Shown: positions 20,937 to 31,584 of the stretch, piece by piece
Layout of the letters: every line of letters starts with the position of its first letter
Position numbering within the stretch: position 1 is the first letter of the stretch
NCBI GenBank assembly: GCA_010093605.1
Contig: MU004203.1
Location: forward strand, 202,391 to 266,390
Length of the DNA stretch: 64,000 nt
From: Lophium mytilinum
Taxonomy: Eukaryota > Ascomycota > Dothideomycetes > Mytilinidiales > Mytilinidiaceae
Reading direction: 5' to 3'
Position numbers and translations under genes: made by a program
The notes under the pieces: generated by a model
Told to the model about the DNA's origin: nothing
What the model saw: only the letters and a program-made list of their open reading frames with translations
The model's database searches: none

Positions 20937-21842
20937 ATGCTCACCACCCTCTCATCCACCCTCCGCAACCTTCTTCCCAGAAGCCAACCACCCACCACCA
21001 CCACCTCCACCACCTCCCCCAAACTCCTCGGCAAAATCATCCTCATAACCGGCGCCACCTCCCCCCTCGGCACCACCACCCTCCTGCACCTCTGCACCCT
21101 CTCCCCCGCCGAAATCTACTTCACCAGCCGCTCCCCCACCGCCGCACGCGCCCTAATCGCCCGCGCCGCCGTCCTCGCCCCCCTCGTCGTCCTCACCCAC
21201 ATCCACCTCGACCTAACCTCCCTCCTAAACGTAAAAAAAGCTATTACAACGCACTTCCGCAACACGCGCCTCCACCTCCTTATCTGCTGCGCCAGCACCA
21301 ACGCCAAAGACACACTCAGCGCGAACTCGCTCACGAAGGACGGGTATGAGCGGAACATGGGCGTGAACTACCTCTCTCACGCGCTTATAATCAAGTTGTT
21401 GCTACCGACGCTGCTAAGGACGGCGGAGAGCAGGCCGACGGCGGATGTGCGGGTGGTGATGGTTACAAGTCCGGCGTTCCGACGTGCTTCGGGGGTTCAG
21501 TTCGCGAAAGCGAGGAGGATCACGGCGGAGCATGCGGGGAGTTATGCGGAGTCGAGATTTGCGGAGGTGGTATATAACTCAGCGCTGGCGGTGCGTTATG
21601 AGAAGATTTTGGCGGTGACGGTGCTGACGGGGGGGAACGTGGGGTTGGCGAGGTGGATGCTAGGACGGGGGGAGTCTGCGGAGAACGTGGTGTGGGCTGC
21701 CACGGCGGAGAGGAGGGTGGGGGAGGGGAAGGTAGGGAGTGGGGTATATGGGCCGGTGGGGGTGCCTGAGAATGTTGGTTTTGATGGGAAACTTATGGAT
21801 GAGTTGTGGGAGTGGACGGAGCGGGAGTTGAGGAGATTTTGA
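20937..21842 (+). CDS. Short-chain dehydrogenase/reductase, atypical motifs
   Basis: Single exon, 301 residues. A Rossmann NAD(P)-binding start is clear, but the nucleotide motif reads TGATSPLG (38-45) instead of TGxxxGxG. The strand-4 motif (usually NNAG) is LLICCAST. After the catalytic-type Ser178 (MVTSPAF) the active site reads YAESR (203-207), so the usual YxxxK lysine is an arginine. Overall layout (VNYLSH, YNSALA, a PENVGFDG segment near the C-terminus) fits the retinol-dehydrogenase/WW-oxidoreductase-like fungal SDRs. It may have lost classical catalysis or use an altered mechanism. Coding-strand composition flips from C-rich (20940-21300) to G-rich (21400-21840). Confidence 0.8.
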   Translation: MLTTLSSTLRNLLPRSQPPTTTTSTTSPKLLGKIILITGATSPLGTTTLLHLCTLSPAEIYFTSRSPTAARALIARAAVLAPLVVLTHIHLDLTSLLNVKKAITTHFRNTRLHLLICCASTNAKDTLSANSLTKDGYERNMGVNYLSHALIIKLLLPTLLRTAESRPTADVRVVMVTSPAFRRASGVQFAKARRITAEHAGSYAESRFAEVVYNSALAVRYEKILAVTVLTGGNVGLARWMLGRGESAENVVWAATAERRVGEGKVGSGVYGPVGVPENVGFDGKLMDELWEWTERELRRF

Positions 21843-22267
21843 TGGGTTTGGAGGGGGAGTCGCGATTGGATATGGTGGTTAAAGGGTTTGGGTGGTAAGA
21901 GGGAGTTCAGTGGATCGCTTGAGGGTTTGATTTGTTTGGGAGCGTTGGGAAAGTGTAGATGCGTTGCGAATTGGACTTGGTTTTTGAAAATATATGGGAA
22001 GCATGTGAGGTCTCGTAATCGAGCCAGTACTTTCGAGAAGGTGTTGTGGCGGGCTAGTGATTTACAGGCTGTTTGTACCTGATATTACGCAGTGCTTAAG
22101 ATGAGACCTTAGAATGATGAATTTGTGGGTATCGAGAAGCTTACTCCAAATCATCCATTCGGCAGGGTAAAGAATTAGTAATTAGATATAATCGCCGGGG
22201 AATCATCAACACTACCATCCATCTAATAAAAGCTCCGCCATGACTGCCTGTTCCACCTCTTCCTGGT
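21843..22267. other. Intergenic between convergent genes
   Basis: 425 bp between the 3' ends of the SDR and SLATT genes. Nothing recognised beyond probable 3' UTRs. Confidence 0.45.
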
Positions 22268-23334
22268 TCAAGACGATGCCGGGGCAGCGTTTGGATCATT
22301 TGCTTCCTTCGAGGAGCCTTCAGACGGTGTTCCAGCATCACTAGTCCCATTCGCCTCCTTCTTTGGCTCTTCCTTCTTCGAATCGTCCGGCTTTGCGTCG
22401 TCTTTCTTGAGATCGTCCTTCTTCGCGTCGTCCGGTTTTGCGTCGTCTTTTTTCGCATCATCTTGCTTCGAGTCGTCTTTTGGGGTCTCTTTGAGGTCCT
22501 CCTTCTTCTTCGGTGCCTTAGTAGCAGGACTCGCATCCGGATCATCAGCCGGCGGCTGCGAAACCACAAACACCGGCGAAGCAGCTGGAGTACCAACCCC
22601 CGAGACCGCAGGAGCCGGCACAGTAGCTGGCGGCGCAGGAGGCTGTCCCGGCGCGCCCGGTCTCGCCCTCAACGCCGCATTCCCGCCCTCACCAACCCCA
22701 CCCATATACATATCCGCTGTCCTCAAATCAGCATGCATCCCCCCCAAAAAGTCAAAACATATGAAAACTCGCCCTACTTACGATCATTCATAGTATCACT
22801 CCTAACCGCCTTATCATACAACCTCGTCAACCGCGCCACCTCACTCCTCACACTAACATCATCATCAATCGCAATCTCATCATACCCGTGCCACCCCCTA
22901 CTAATCCCAAACCACATCACCTCGCTATTCTCAATCTCATCAACCACTCTATCCATCTCGTCTCTAAACATCCGCGCCCGCATCGGCTGTCCCCGGCTCT
23001 TGAGATATGCGACGACCCCCGCGATGATAGTGTTGAGCACGCCGAAGATCGTGATCAGCACGTGCGAGGACTGGCTGGCGCCGAGCGCGGTCAGGGTCGC
23101 GCCGAAGACGACCTGGGTTAGGAGTAGCGTGTTGGAGAGCGTGGCGGTGAAGACGTAGGTGCGGTTTTGGGTGCGGCGGCGGTGCAGGGCGCGGCCGTAG
23201 AGCGTGCTGGGGATTGGGGAGGGTTTCTTGCCGCGGATGTTGGAGGGTGGCACGCCGACGAGGGTGCAGAATTGGTGGTGGATGCTGTTGGGGTCGTCGG
23301 CTTGGGGGAGGAGGGGGGTGGATTCGTCGGCCAT
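22268..23334 (-). CDS. Fungal SLATT 2TM protein with KDD repeats
   Basis: Exons 23334-22782 and 22716-22268, joined over a 65-bp intron (GTAAGT donor, GACAG acceptor, phase 1), give 333 residues. The N-terminal half carries the fungal SLATT (SMODS and SLOG associating 2TM effector) layout: FCTLVGVPPSNI, a basic stretch ALHRRRTQNR, TM1 about 61-86, TM2 about 91-111, then a soluble helix LKSRGQPMRARMFRDEMD. In bacteria SLATT proteins are predicted pore-forming effectors of nucleotide-sensing conflict systems; the fungal role is unknown. The C-terminal half is a Pro/Ala-rich linker followed by repeated KKDDAKPDD-type units. The acidic/basic repeat is low complexity and prone to length change. 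Start at the first in-frame ATG (MADESTPLLP). Confidence 0.8.
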
Positions 23335-24236
23335 TGCGGCGGGAAAGGTGCGCGAGGATTGGGGAAATTGAAGGGTGGAGAACGCAGATAACGCTGAAAA
23401 TCGCTGGAAGTACAAGAGTAAAGCAATGGCGGGTTGACAATGGAGACGGAAGCTTCAAATTTGAGGCTTAGGTAGCTCTTTCCTTGTGAGAGGATATCCT
23501 GCTCATATAACAAACGACAACGAACCTGAGGGGCAGCGAAGCTCGAGATCAGGTGGGGGCAGATCGTAGCTTTATGCAGGGCGCACGGAAAAGAAACGAT
23601 ATCGACACTAACCTCAATCACTATGATGGCTGACTCGTGAAGTTAGCCCCATATTGGCGGATCGGCTCGCGCGTATCGAGGCAGAGACCAAAAGATGAGT
23701 CGCGGGCATCCTGATGATGCTGAAATATACGGTCTAAACATAGGCAGGAACATTGAAGTGCTATTTTTGTTCTTATTGGTGTGTTGAAGGACCTCTAACG
23801 GCTGTGAAGAGTTGTTGAGAGTTGGCAATGCTTGGTGGCGTTTGGTGGGGCTGGATCAGACACGTGATATAGTGAAATCGAAAAGTGCCTAAAGTGTCGA
23901 TAAAGACACCACATCTTCTGTTATTTCTTGAAATTACAGGTAAGCAGTTCTCTAGTATAGCCAGACACGATCTTAAGGGCGAGTCTCGTTACAGCCGCAC
24001 GTGATCTCGAAACGCGGACGCGCCATGATACGTATCCAGTCAGTGCGAACCTCTCTGCCACCGCTTGAGATTGGCCATCAAAACACGAAATCCCTTCACA
24101 CCACAGTACACAGCTCAAAGGTCTTAATATAACTTCCGAACCATCTCAAGTCATATTACAACAACTACACTCAAATGCTACAAAAGGCTGCTCACAGCCG
24201 GGTATACCCCCCTTACTCCGCCTTCTCCCTCCCCCC
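23335..24236. other. Intergenic, nothing recognised
   Basis: 900 bp between the SLATT gene start and the 3' end of the TBC gene. It contains the SLATT promoter. Two short minus-strand frames (23643-23828, 23921-24118) have no features. Confidence 0.45.
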
Positions 24237-27200
24237 TCACGCTCCTCCTTCACTACCAAGCGGAGTGCTCACGCTCCTCTTCCCCCATCCCCAGAAGCCC
24301 CCAGCCTGCGCCGATTGCGTTCCCACGCTACCTGGGCTCGGCGTAGCCAGTTTTGCCCCAAAGAACCCATTACTGACCTCGCTGGGGGTGGCTTTATGCC
24401 CGGGACTCACCCCACTGCCTCCAGGACTGGCCACACCGCCACTCAGTGCTCTACGCATTGCATCCATCTTCCCCTTTAGCTCTTCTAGCTCCTGTCGTGC
24501 AACCGCTTCAGACGTTTTCGCAGTTACTAGCTCTAGTAGAAGTGCCTCGTTGTCGGCAGGTGCGTGGTTTTCGGTAGCAAGAACAGATTGAGTTGCTAGA
24601 CTACTCGAGCGTTTTGCGAAGGTTTGTTGCTGCTTCACCGAGCCAGTGCGATTAAGCTTGAACTCCCTCAACCCACTCACACTCACGTTCGAGGCGGTCG
24701 TGTCAGCAGTATCAGACCTCGTGAGAGACGGAGGAGTGGAGCTGTCCGGGCTAGTGTCCGCAGGCGACCATGGGATCGAGCCTTTGCGAGCAGAAGCGCG
24801 GAGATCATTCACCACCTTGTCGAGGCGTTGTCTCTCCGAGTACGATTCTTGAAGCCGGTGCCTCGTTTCACGTATGACTTCTTGCGCGGAAGCAAGGTCC
24901 TTGTCGCGCTCATCCAGTTGACGTTGGAGAGTGTGTGTGCGGGTTGCTTCACCGTTCAGCTGCTCCTTAGTGCGAGACAGAGATTCGCGGAGGAACTCCT
25001 TCGTCTCGAAAGCGGAGGATTTGCGGCGGTGGGACTTGTCGGCAGGGAAGCGGGTGTCGAGGCTCTCCACGAGATTGACCACTTCGGCGGGTATTGGGGA
25101 CTGTGATGAGGCGCCCATTCCAACAGACAAGAGTTGGGATAGGGATGCGCCGCGTTTGTGGCTGTGATGATGGCGGGAGGTGGATGGGTGTATAGTTCTA
25201 ATGCGGTCGACAACAGCGCGGACAGCGCGCTGATCTTCGCGGCGTTCTTCGCGCTCCCTCTGGAGCTCGTCTGTCAGTGAAGTGTGGTCTTTTTGCATCT
25301 GGCTTATATGCACCAGCAGCTCCTCGATCTGTCCATGCAGGTCCTTGTCTTTGTTGGACACGGTCATCCTGACTGATGGTGCGAAAGACTCTGCAGTTGA
25401 TTTGATGGAAAGTGCATCTGCTGATGAGACTCGAGAGGTACTCGAAACCTCTGTGGGAGCGGTGCTAGCGTGACTAGCGTCTGATCCTCCTTCGATGGAA
25501 TTAAGAGTCGATGCAAGGCTCTGTTTTGATGGTGTCCTGCGAAGGAAGCTGACAGGTCGTGAAGGAGCGGAAAGATTCGGGCTTAGAGAGACAGACTTGG
25601 TGGACGAGCTGCTTGGCGCCCATAGCCTACCCAGGAACGACGTCGCGGTTTTTTGGACCCCAGGCTTAACACCTCCTTCGTCTTTCTGCGTCTTGAAGCC
25701 CGCCTCGAGATTCTGCAGGCTATCTCGCGTCACTACGCCTGTAAAGCCTACAAAGTCGTTGACGAGCTCATCAGCCGATCTCGCGTTGCGTCCATAGGGA
25801 TCCCAGAGTGCTCGCGAGAGCAGGAGTTGCATGACGTCCTCAAATTCGCTGGATGCCAAGATTTTCTCCTCGTTCCTCTTCATAATAGATAGGGCAACGC
25901 GCATAATCGTCTCGGATGCGCCCTCGGCAAATATCACATCGTAGATCCGGAAAAGCATTGGCAATGGGCATGTGACTGCGAAAAACGACAAGAACCACTG
26001 GGAGAGGTATGCTGCCTCGACCTGGAGAGTATCGAGATGTGCTGAGAGTTCTGGCATATGCTGCTTGAGCAATTGCTGGAATTGATAAATTCGGAGGTGC
26101 AGCCCGGAAAGATCCGGAAGGAAACAGGACCTCAGGTCGTAGTCTTCCATGAGCCTGGAGAATATTAGTGGTGATCCAAGAACTCTAGGGGGGTAGAACA
26201 TACCGAACAAGAACACAGAATGCCTCCTTGTCGCCCATCTGCATCAGCAGTGGGCCAACGAGGAAGCCCAGTCCCTGGCAATAGCCTATCTTAGTATCGT
26301 ACAAGCTGAAACATTTCAGCACCCGTCCCATCATCTTCTGGCCTTCACCTTCCGGGTCGCGGAACATGTCCACACCCGGGAAACTCCTGCCAATGTCCTT
26401 GTTGATTATGTTCTCGTAGGAACTAGGCTGTCCACACAGCGACTCGTACTGCTCTTCTATTAGCCGATCTCGGGAGCCTGCCATGCTTTGCCACACGACT
26501 CCTCGTAGAGGAGGTGGGATTCCACCTCTGATCTTATTCAGGGTGAGGGTCGGGAGTCGTTGTATGGTTTGGGGATAGTCCCGGACGAGGGCTGCCCAGA
26601 ATTCGAGCTCGGTCATCGGTGGTGGGGATGGTAGTAGGGAGAATCGGACTGCGGCTCCATCTTGTTCCGCGACCAGCTTCTTCAGCTGGTGTATCGAAGG
26701 CGGTCGAGACTGGCTGCGAGACCGAGCTTTGAGGCCGGACTTAGGGTCTGTAGCTATGGCGTTGTTTTCTTGTTCGAGGCGCGCTAGAAGCAAGGCCATT
26801 GACTGCACATGTCAGCGATAGCCAATTATATGATGTTGTTGCAGCATACATCATCAGATCCCTTCTCCCGCGGCTCCTGTTCCTCTGTCTTCTCCAACTC
26901 CTCCCAGTCTACTTGTACACTGTGATCCGTCTCGTTGCTGTCGCTTCTAGAGCGCTTCGGTGTTGTAGGAGGACTCAGTCGCTGCGAGTCTCGAGGAGAG
27001 GTCGGGGAGTCGGGCGTGATTGTCGCGTCCTGGCTGGAATCTCGAGAAGTAGAACCACGAAGGATGTCTAGTGATGATGGCCGTGATGAAAGTCTTCGCG
27101 TGTCAATCTTGATCTCGGGTTGCCGCGATTGGCGGGTGTCCTCCTCTTCTGTCTCTGTCATCTGGCCTGCGTCCGACTCAGACAGACTCACGGTGACCAT

Positions 27201-27299
27201 AGAATCGGTGGGCAGGGGCTGGCTGTCCACATGCGTCCGCGGCGAGCGCTTTACCGCTTCTGCCGCCATATGTACGGAATCGGTAGCCTCCAGATCCAT
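24237..27299 (-). CDS. GYP5-like: TBC-domain Rab GTPase-activating protein (Gyp5-like)
   Basis: Exons 27299-26850, 26802-26204 and 26154-24237 are joined over introns of 47 bp (GTATGC...TGCAG, phase 0) and 49 bp (GTATGT...CTCCAG, phase 2) to give 988 residues. A Ser/Thr-rich disordered N-terminus is followed by a TBC domain that starts around residue 240 with GIPPPLRGVVWQ. It contains the arginine-finger motif INKDIGRSFP and the glutamine-finger motif YCQGLGF, so both catalytic residues are present. The rest of the TBC domain (LMEDYDLRSCF, WFLSFFAV, RIYDVIFAEG) lies in exon 3. Long coiled coils occupy most of the C-terminal half, as in Gyp5/EVI5 proteins, which act on Rab GTPases in ER-Golgi and exocytic traffic. 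Start at the ATG at 27299. Confidence 0.88.
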
Positions 27300-29201
27300 G
27301 GTGAATATGCAATGTGCGCTCAATATAGGGACATCTGAGGAAGGAGCTCCTGGACAGAGCTTCGGTGGTGAAGACTGCGGCACGCGGTTGAGCAGGACAA
27401 CAACCCCGCGAAGGCACCCTGTACGTCGGAGTATCTCGTGCCGCCCGGCCTGGTAGAATAGGCGTGGTGATGCACCTACAAACAGTGCTGGCGGGCTTGG
27501 TGTTTCAAAGGGAGGGTCGGGTAGGAGCTCGTCGAGGGCCGAAAGAAGCTTGAATCTGGGGCAATGCGGTCGCTGAGAGCTTCGCTCGCTGTGTCGATTT
27601 GTATATACAGATAATGAGCGACTGTGCAGCTAAAACAGATATACAAGAAGGCAGAAGGAGTGTGAGTCTGGAGGGGAGGGGAATCTGGCGGTCAGGTCGT
27701 GAAGGGGTCAAGCTGCCCCTGCTGCCGTTATCAAAAAGGAGAGGCCCTTGGGCCTTGGCGCGTGACTGGGTCCCATAATTGGCCGCACCCACGCCTTTTC
27801 TCCGCAAATTAATATCGCCATTGTCCCCAATAACTGCCGCTCTCCCTTGCTGAACATCAACTTTGCCATCCTCCATCAGGGAGCTCTCTACATTGGTGTC
27901 GGCTGCTGCGGATGCCTCCTTTACAACGCGGCGCCGTGTGCTCGTTCATGCCTCATCGAAATCTATCCCGAGAGCTCACCGACTCATCACTATTCATCAA
28001 AGACGCGTCTTATATCACCCAGTCACAAGCAGAACTGCTTGAAAATGTATGGGTAAGCAAGTCAAGAACGAGTAATGCGTAGAATCCTCGCCCAAGCTTC
28101 ACGACTGCGAGTTTCGCGGCGTCTGTGGGCTACCGAAGCCTAGGCACTCCGACCTTAACTTTACTACTATGTCTCAACACCTTCTAAAGGACCTCATCCC
28201 AAGCTCGAGTAGCCACGGTTCTGCCAATAGGCTAGATAATCTGGTGGACATATGGAGTAGGCCTCTTTCAACACTGCGATCCCTTGTGAAGACGATCACA
28301 GGAATCTCGTCCCTTTTCGACTACCTTGATGGTCGATCTTGACTCCATTCGATGAAGCTTTTCGGTATAGCGTCCCAAAATTAGCTCCGTGCTCAACATT
28401 AAGCCGATATTCGACGACTATTGGGTATCTCGATTTTAGCGTCGCCTGCGGTTTCTTTAAGCCAAAAGCCTCCAAAAACCTACTATGATGTGGACCGTTC
28501 AGTTCTCGGTGCTGGGGGCAAGTTGTCATGCCTTCGGCAATGGTCTGGCAGTGTTCTTGTTGGCTGCATCCAGCAGCTAACCGCTTTCTACGTCCGCTTT
28601 TTTGTAGGTATTTCCATAGAGCCTATTCTTTTTCTGAATCGTCATGAACTTGATATACATCCATATTTCTGTGACTCTCCACCTTATTTGACAAGATACC
28701 GTGGATGGGCGATAAGTTCATCGTGAGTCAAGTGTCTCTCGTCCCCGCTATGACACCTTATTTTGTTCTACTAACACGGCAGTGCGCACACAAACCCAAC
28801 AACGAAAGCACTTTTCCTGTCTCAGTTCTCTACTTTGAAAAGAACAATCATTCCTTGCTGTCTTCGAGCCGCTTTTGACCTCTACCAATATGCTTAGTGT
28901 CTCACGCTTTCTTTGCCTACGATGTGTCTTGGTGGAATATTGTAGTCGTCTGCTGGTTCAAAGAACAACTACTCGCATGAAACTTTCTCTTCACGAGAGT
29001 TTCGACGCTCAGAGTCCATTCAAGGAAACGTAGGACACAGCCTGTGGCTATCCGGTTAAAAAGGCTTGCGTGAACTCCCAGAGAGTCACTCCCACGCAGA
29101 TTGCCTTCCATCATCATTTCGGATCAGCCAGCATATCGCATTCGTAAGTGACTCTTGGTCAGAAAGGTCTTTCATCTCGACGTCATTCATCATTCTCCAA
29201 A
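27300..29201. other. Intergenic, no supported gene
   Basis: 1.9 kb between divergent genes. A 57-codon ATG frame at 28169-28342 and a 101-codon frame at 28421-28726 were considered. Neither has a motif nor a convincing splice partner. The promoter regions of the TBC gene (left) and of the modular Myb/SANT-like gene (right) must lie here. Confidence 0.4.
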
Positions 29202-30959
29202 ATGAGCAGCTCCCTCGCAATGCGCCCGAAGAGACGTGCATCTGCCATCTCCTCCGTACCGTCTGGGGACGCGGCTACTCAAGAGAACAACTCTAAGCCA
29301 CGAGATACAGCTTCCGTTCCATCGCCTTCCCCACCAAAGAAGAGACATACATGCAAAGAGGATGTCCCGTCAACAAGCAACCAAGACGAGGAGGATTCCG
29401 ATGCGGAGGATGGACCACTCACCCAGATGAGTCGAAGACAAGGCGCAATTTCCATACAAGGTGGTTTTCAGCCTCCGTCTGTGTTTGTGCCTCCTATCAC
29501 AGGCCTGTCTTTCGATCATGCGGCTGGGCTCTTTTCTACGGCCCAAGGGGTCTCTTCCGACCCAGCCACTGGACTTATGCCTTCAAATATGGCTGAATCG
29601 AGCTCGTCAGATCCAACCGTAGACTCCTCGCAACGGCCAGCGCCCCTTCCACCCTGGGATAGTCTAAAGGAGGAAATAGAACCACTCTTCACCATCCTCG
29701 CCACCCCAGAGCCCACCGTCGACACTAACCGCCCCGAAATACCTGACGACGACCCTCCCAAGCGCAAACGCGGCGCTTTTGCCGCACACGCCTCGAAGTA
29801 CCACCCACCCTCCCACACCCACTGGGCCACCCGCACAACCACCCAATCTCCACACGACTACACCCTCCCCGCTCTCTTCGCCGACCACACTTTCAAACGC
29901 GGCACCCGCTTCGTCCCCGCCCAGCTCTCCAAAGGCTTTACCAACAAACCCGGCGACCCAATCCCCGGTCCGCCATTCGACCAAGCCACCCTCTTGGTTC
30001 TGAAGCTGCTAGACACCCGCATAGACCCTCGAACCGGTAAGCCCCGGAACACGCCTGTGGTGGTCCGCCATCCTGTGCCTAAGGACTGGAGCTGCAGAGC
30101 CACAATCCGCCAGCTGAACATCGACCGCGCGCAGAACCTCCGCCGGATCACGGGGGTGTTGCAGCGGAAGGTGTGCGTACCCTACGAAACGGAAGAGCGA
30201 GAGTGGATCGCGCGGGAGAAAGACAGATTCAACTCCGACTCCAACACCACCAAGAACGGAAATGGTGGCCGAAAAGGAGCTCGCAAAGACTTCGAAGCGC
30301 GTTTCAACGAGCACTTCGAAGGGAAGCTTGTCGGGAACTACTGGAAGCCGCGAGAGGCACGGAGCCAAGCGAGTTTGGATGCGGAGTATAACCGTGGGAA
30401 GCGGTACTATGACGAGGGAAGGGTGCCACCGGAAACTGCAAAGGTGTTGGCTAAGGATGATTTCGGATGGAGGGAGCAAAGGGTGTTGCACTACATGCTG
30501 AACAAGACGCCGACGCTGAGTCTTGATGCGGAGTTTGTGGAGACGTTTAACGCGAACATGGCAGCGGCGCACCCGCGTAGCCTCTCTCAGCTGAAGAAGG
30601 AAATGCAGCGCAATTCGAGGCTGTATGAGAATCCGGGGTATGTCTTCCCATCGTACCCGCCCAAAGGTGCGGTGGACAATTTCCGTTACGCGGAAAGGAA
30701 GTGTATTGCAGAGGTTATGGGAAAGCATCCGGACATTGATATGGAGAAGGTGGCGGAAGTGCTGAATGAGCGCTTCGAGGGGGAAGTATTGGACGGAGTT
30801 ATGAGGGTCGAGAGGACGGTAGGCAGTGTAAAGCTCGAGGTCGAAAGGTTTGTAGAGGCGTATCGGAAGGGGGAGGTTCCGGTAGAGATGAGGGCGGTGG
30901 AAGAGATGAAGGCCATCAGAGAGGAGGAGGATGAGATGGACACCGCAGAGGAAGTATGA
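29202..30959 (+). CDS. Tri-modular Myb/SANT-like protein, small form
   Basis: Single exon, 585 residues, start ATG at 29202. The N-terminal ~190 residues are disordered with basic nuclear-type signals (PPKKRH, PPKRKRG). A conserved entry block follows (LLDTRIDPRTGKPRN, then NIDRAQNLRRI). Then come three related modules of about 65-80 residues (DNA about 30176-30425, 30456-30662, 30673-30890). Each opens with an aromatic residue and an E[R/Q] pair (YETEEREW, FGWREQRV, FRYAERKC), has a central hydrophobic helix with [LF]-N, then R[ST]...L..E, and closes with Y..G.V.P (YYDEGRVP, YENPGYVFP, YRKGEVP). This resembles a Myb/SANT or trihelix three-helix unit, hence a possible DNA-binding protein. The family name is unknown. 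The closest relative in the window is at 44458-47235. Confidence 0.72.
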   Translation: MSSSLAMRPKRRASAISSVPSGDAATQENNSKPRDTASVPSPSPPKKRHTCKEDVPSTSNQDEEDSDAEDGPLTQMSRRQGAISIQGGFQPPSVFVPPITGLSFDHAAGLFSTAQGVSSDPATGLMPSNMAESSSSDPTVDSSQRPAPLPPWDSLKEEIEPLFTILATPEPTVDTNRPEIPDDDPPKRKRGAFAAHASKYHPPSHTHWATRTTTQSPHDYTLPALFADHTFKRGTRFVPAQLSKGFTNKPGDPIPGPPFDQATLLVLKLLDTRIDPRTGKPRNTPVVVRHPVPKDWSCRATIRQLNIDRAQNLRRITGVLQRKVCVPYETEEREWIAREKDRFNSDSNTTKNGNGGRKGARKDFEARFNEHFEGKLVGNYWKPREARSQASLDAEYNRGKRYYDEGRVPPETAKVLAKDDFGWREQRVLHYMLNKTPTLSLDAEFVETFNANMAAAHPRSLSQLKKEMQRNSRLYENPGYVFPSYPPKGAVDNFRYAERKCIAEVMGKHPDIDMEKVAEVLNERFEGEVLDGVMRVERTVGSVKLEVERFVEAYRKGEVPVEMRAVEEMKAIREEEDEMDTAEEV

Positions 30960-31584
30960 CAGCGACGAGGAGTAGGTGGTGTTGAAATTCTTAGGGGGGT
31001 TGCTTGGTTCACGGTGTTCTGGTTTGTCAATGGTTTGTTATGTCTGTACGTATCTATTGGAGTCTGAGGCGTTTGGGTTGGTATATCTTATTTTCTGCAC
31101 ACTTCTCAATAACTCCTCCGTGGTATCAGTGGATAGTATCCTGAGTATCTCTACGCTTCTATGCTGGCTTCTCTACCCTAGCACAATCCTCGGTGGTCTT
31201 CACCGGCTGTACATCCTTCGTTCGCTTTGTCAACAAATTTGAAGTGACAAAGTTGGAGCTCTTGCGCTAGCTCCCAATTCTGCACCTCCCACAAACACAG
31301 CTGCGAATTTTCTGCAACACGCTGTAGTCCCTCAAGCATATACCTACCACAGCAACACTTCAACGATCAGTGTCTGATCCTTAGCTCCTTGCCAGTGTAC
31401 TCTCCCCAAGCTCGTAAGTCAGCCCTCATGTTCCAGCACTCTCTAAAACAGGTCCGCCGCACGCTCTTTCAAAGCATCAGGCTAGTAGTGATTGAAGCCA
31501 CTCCATACGGCATCATTAGTCGAGCAGTATCATCATAGCAAGCTCTTGGTCTGAGATCGCTGACCAAATACCAGGACATCTGCC
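30960..31584. other. Intergenic, nothing recognised
   Basis: 625 bp between two plus-strand genes. It holds the 3' UTR of the first and the promoter of the second. No repeat or coding feature is seen. Confidence 0.45.

Noticed and set aside
28169-28342. 57-codon ATG frame in the TBC/modular intergenic region
   Set aside because: No motif, splice partner or neighbouring evidence.
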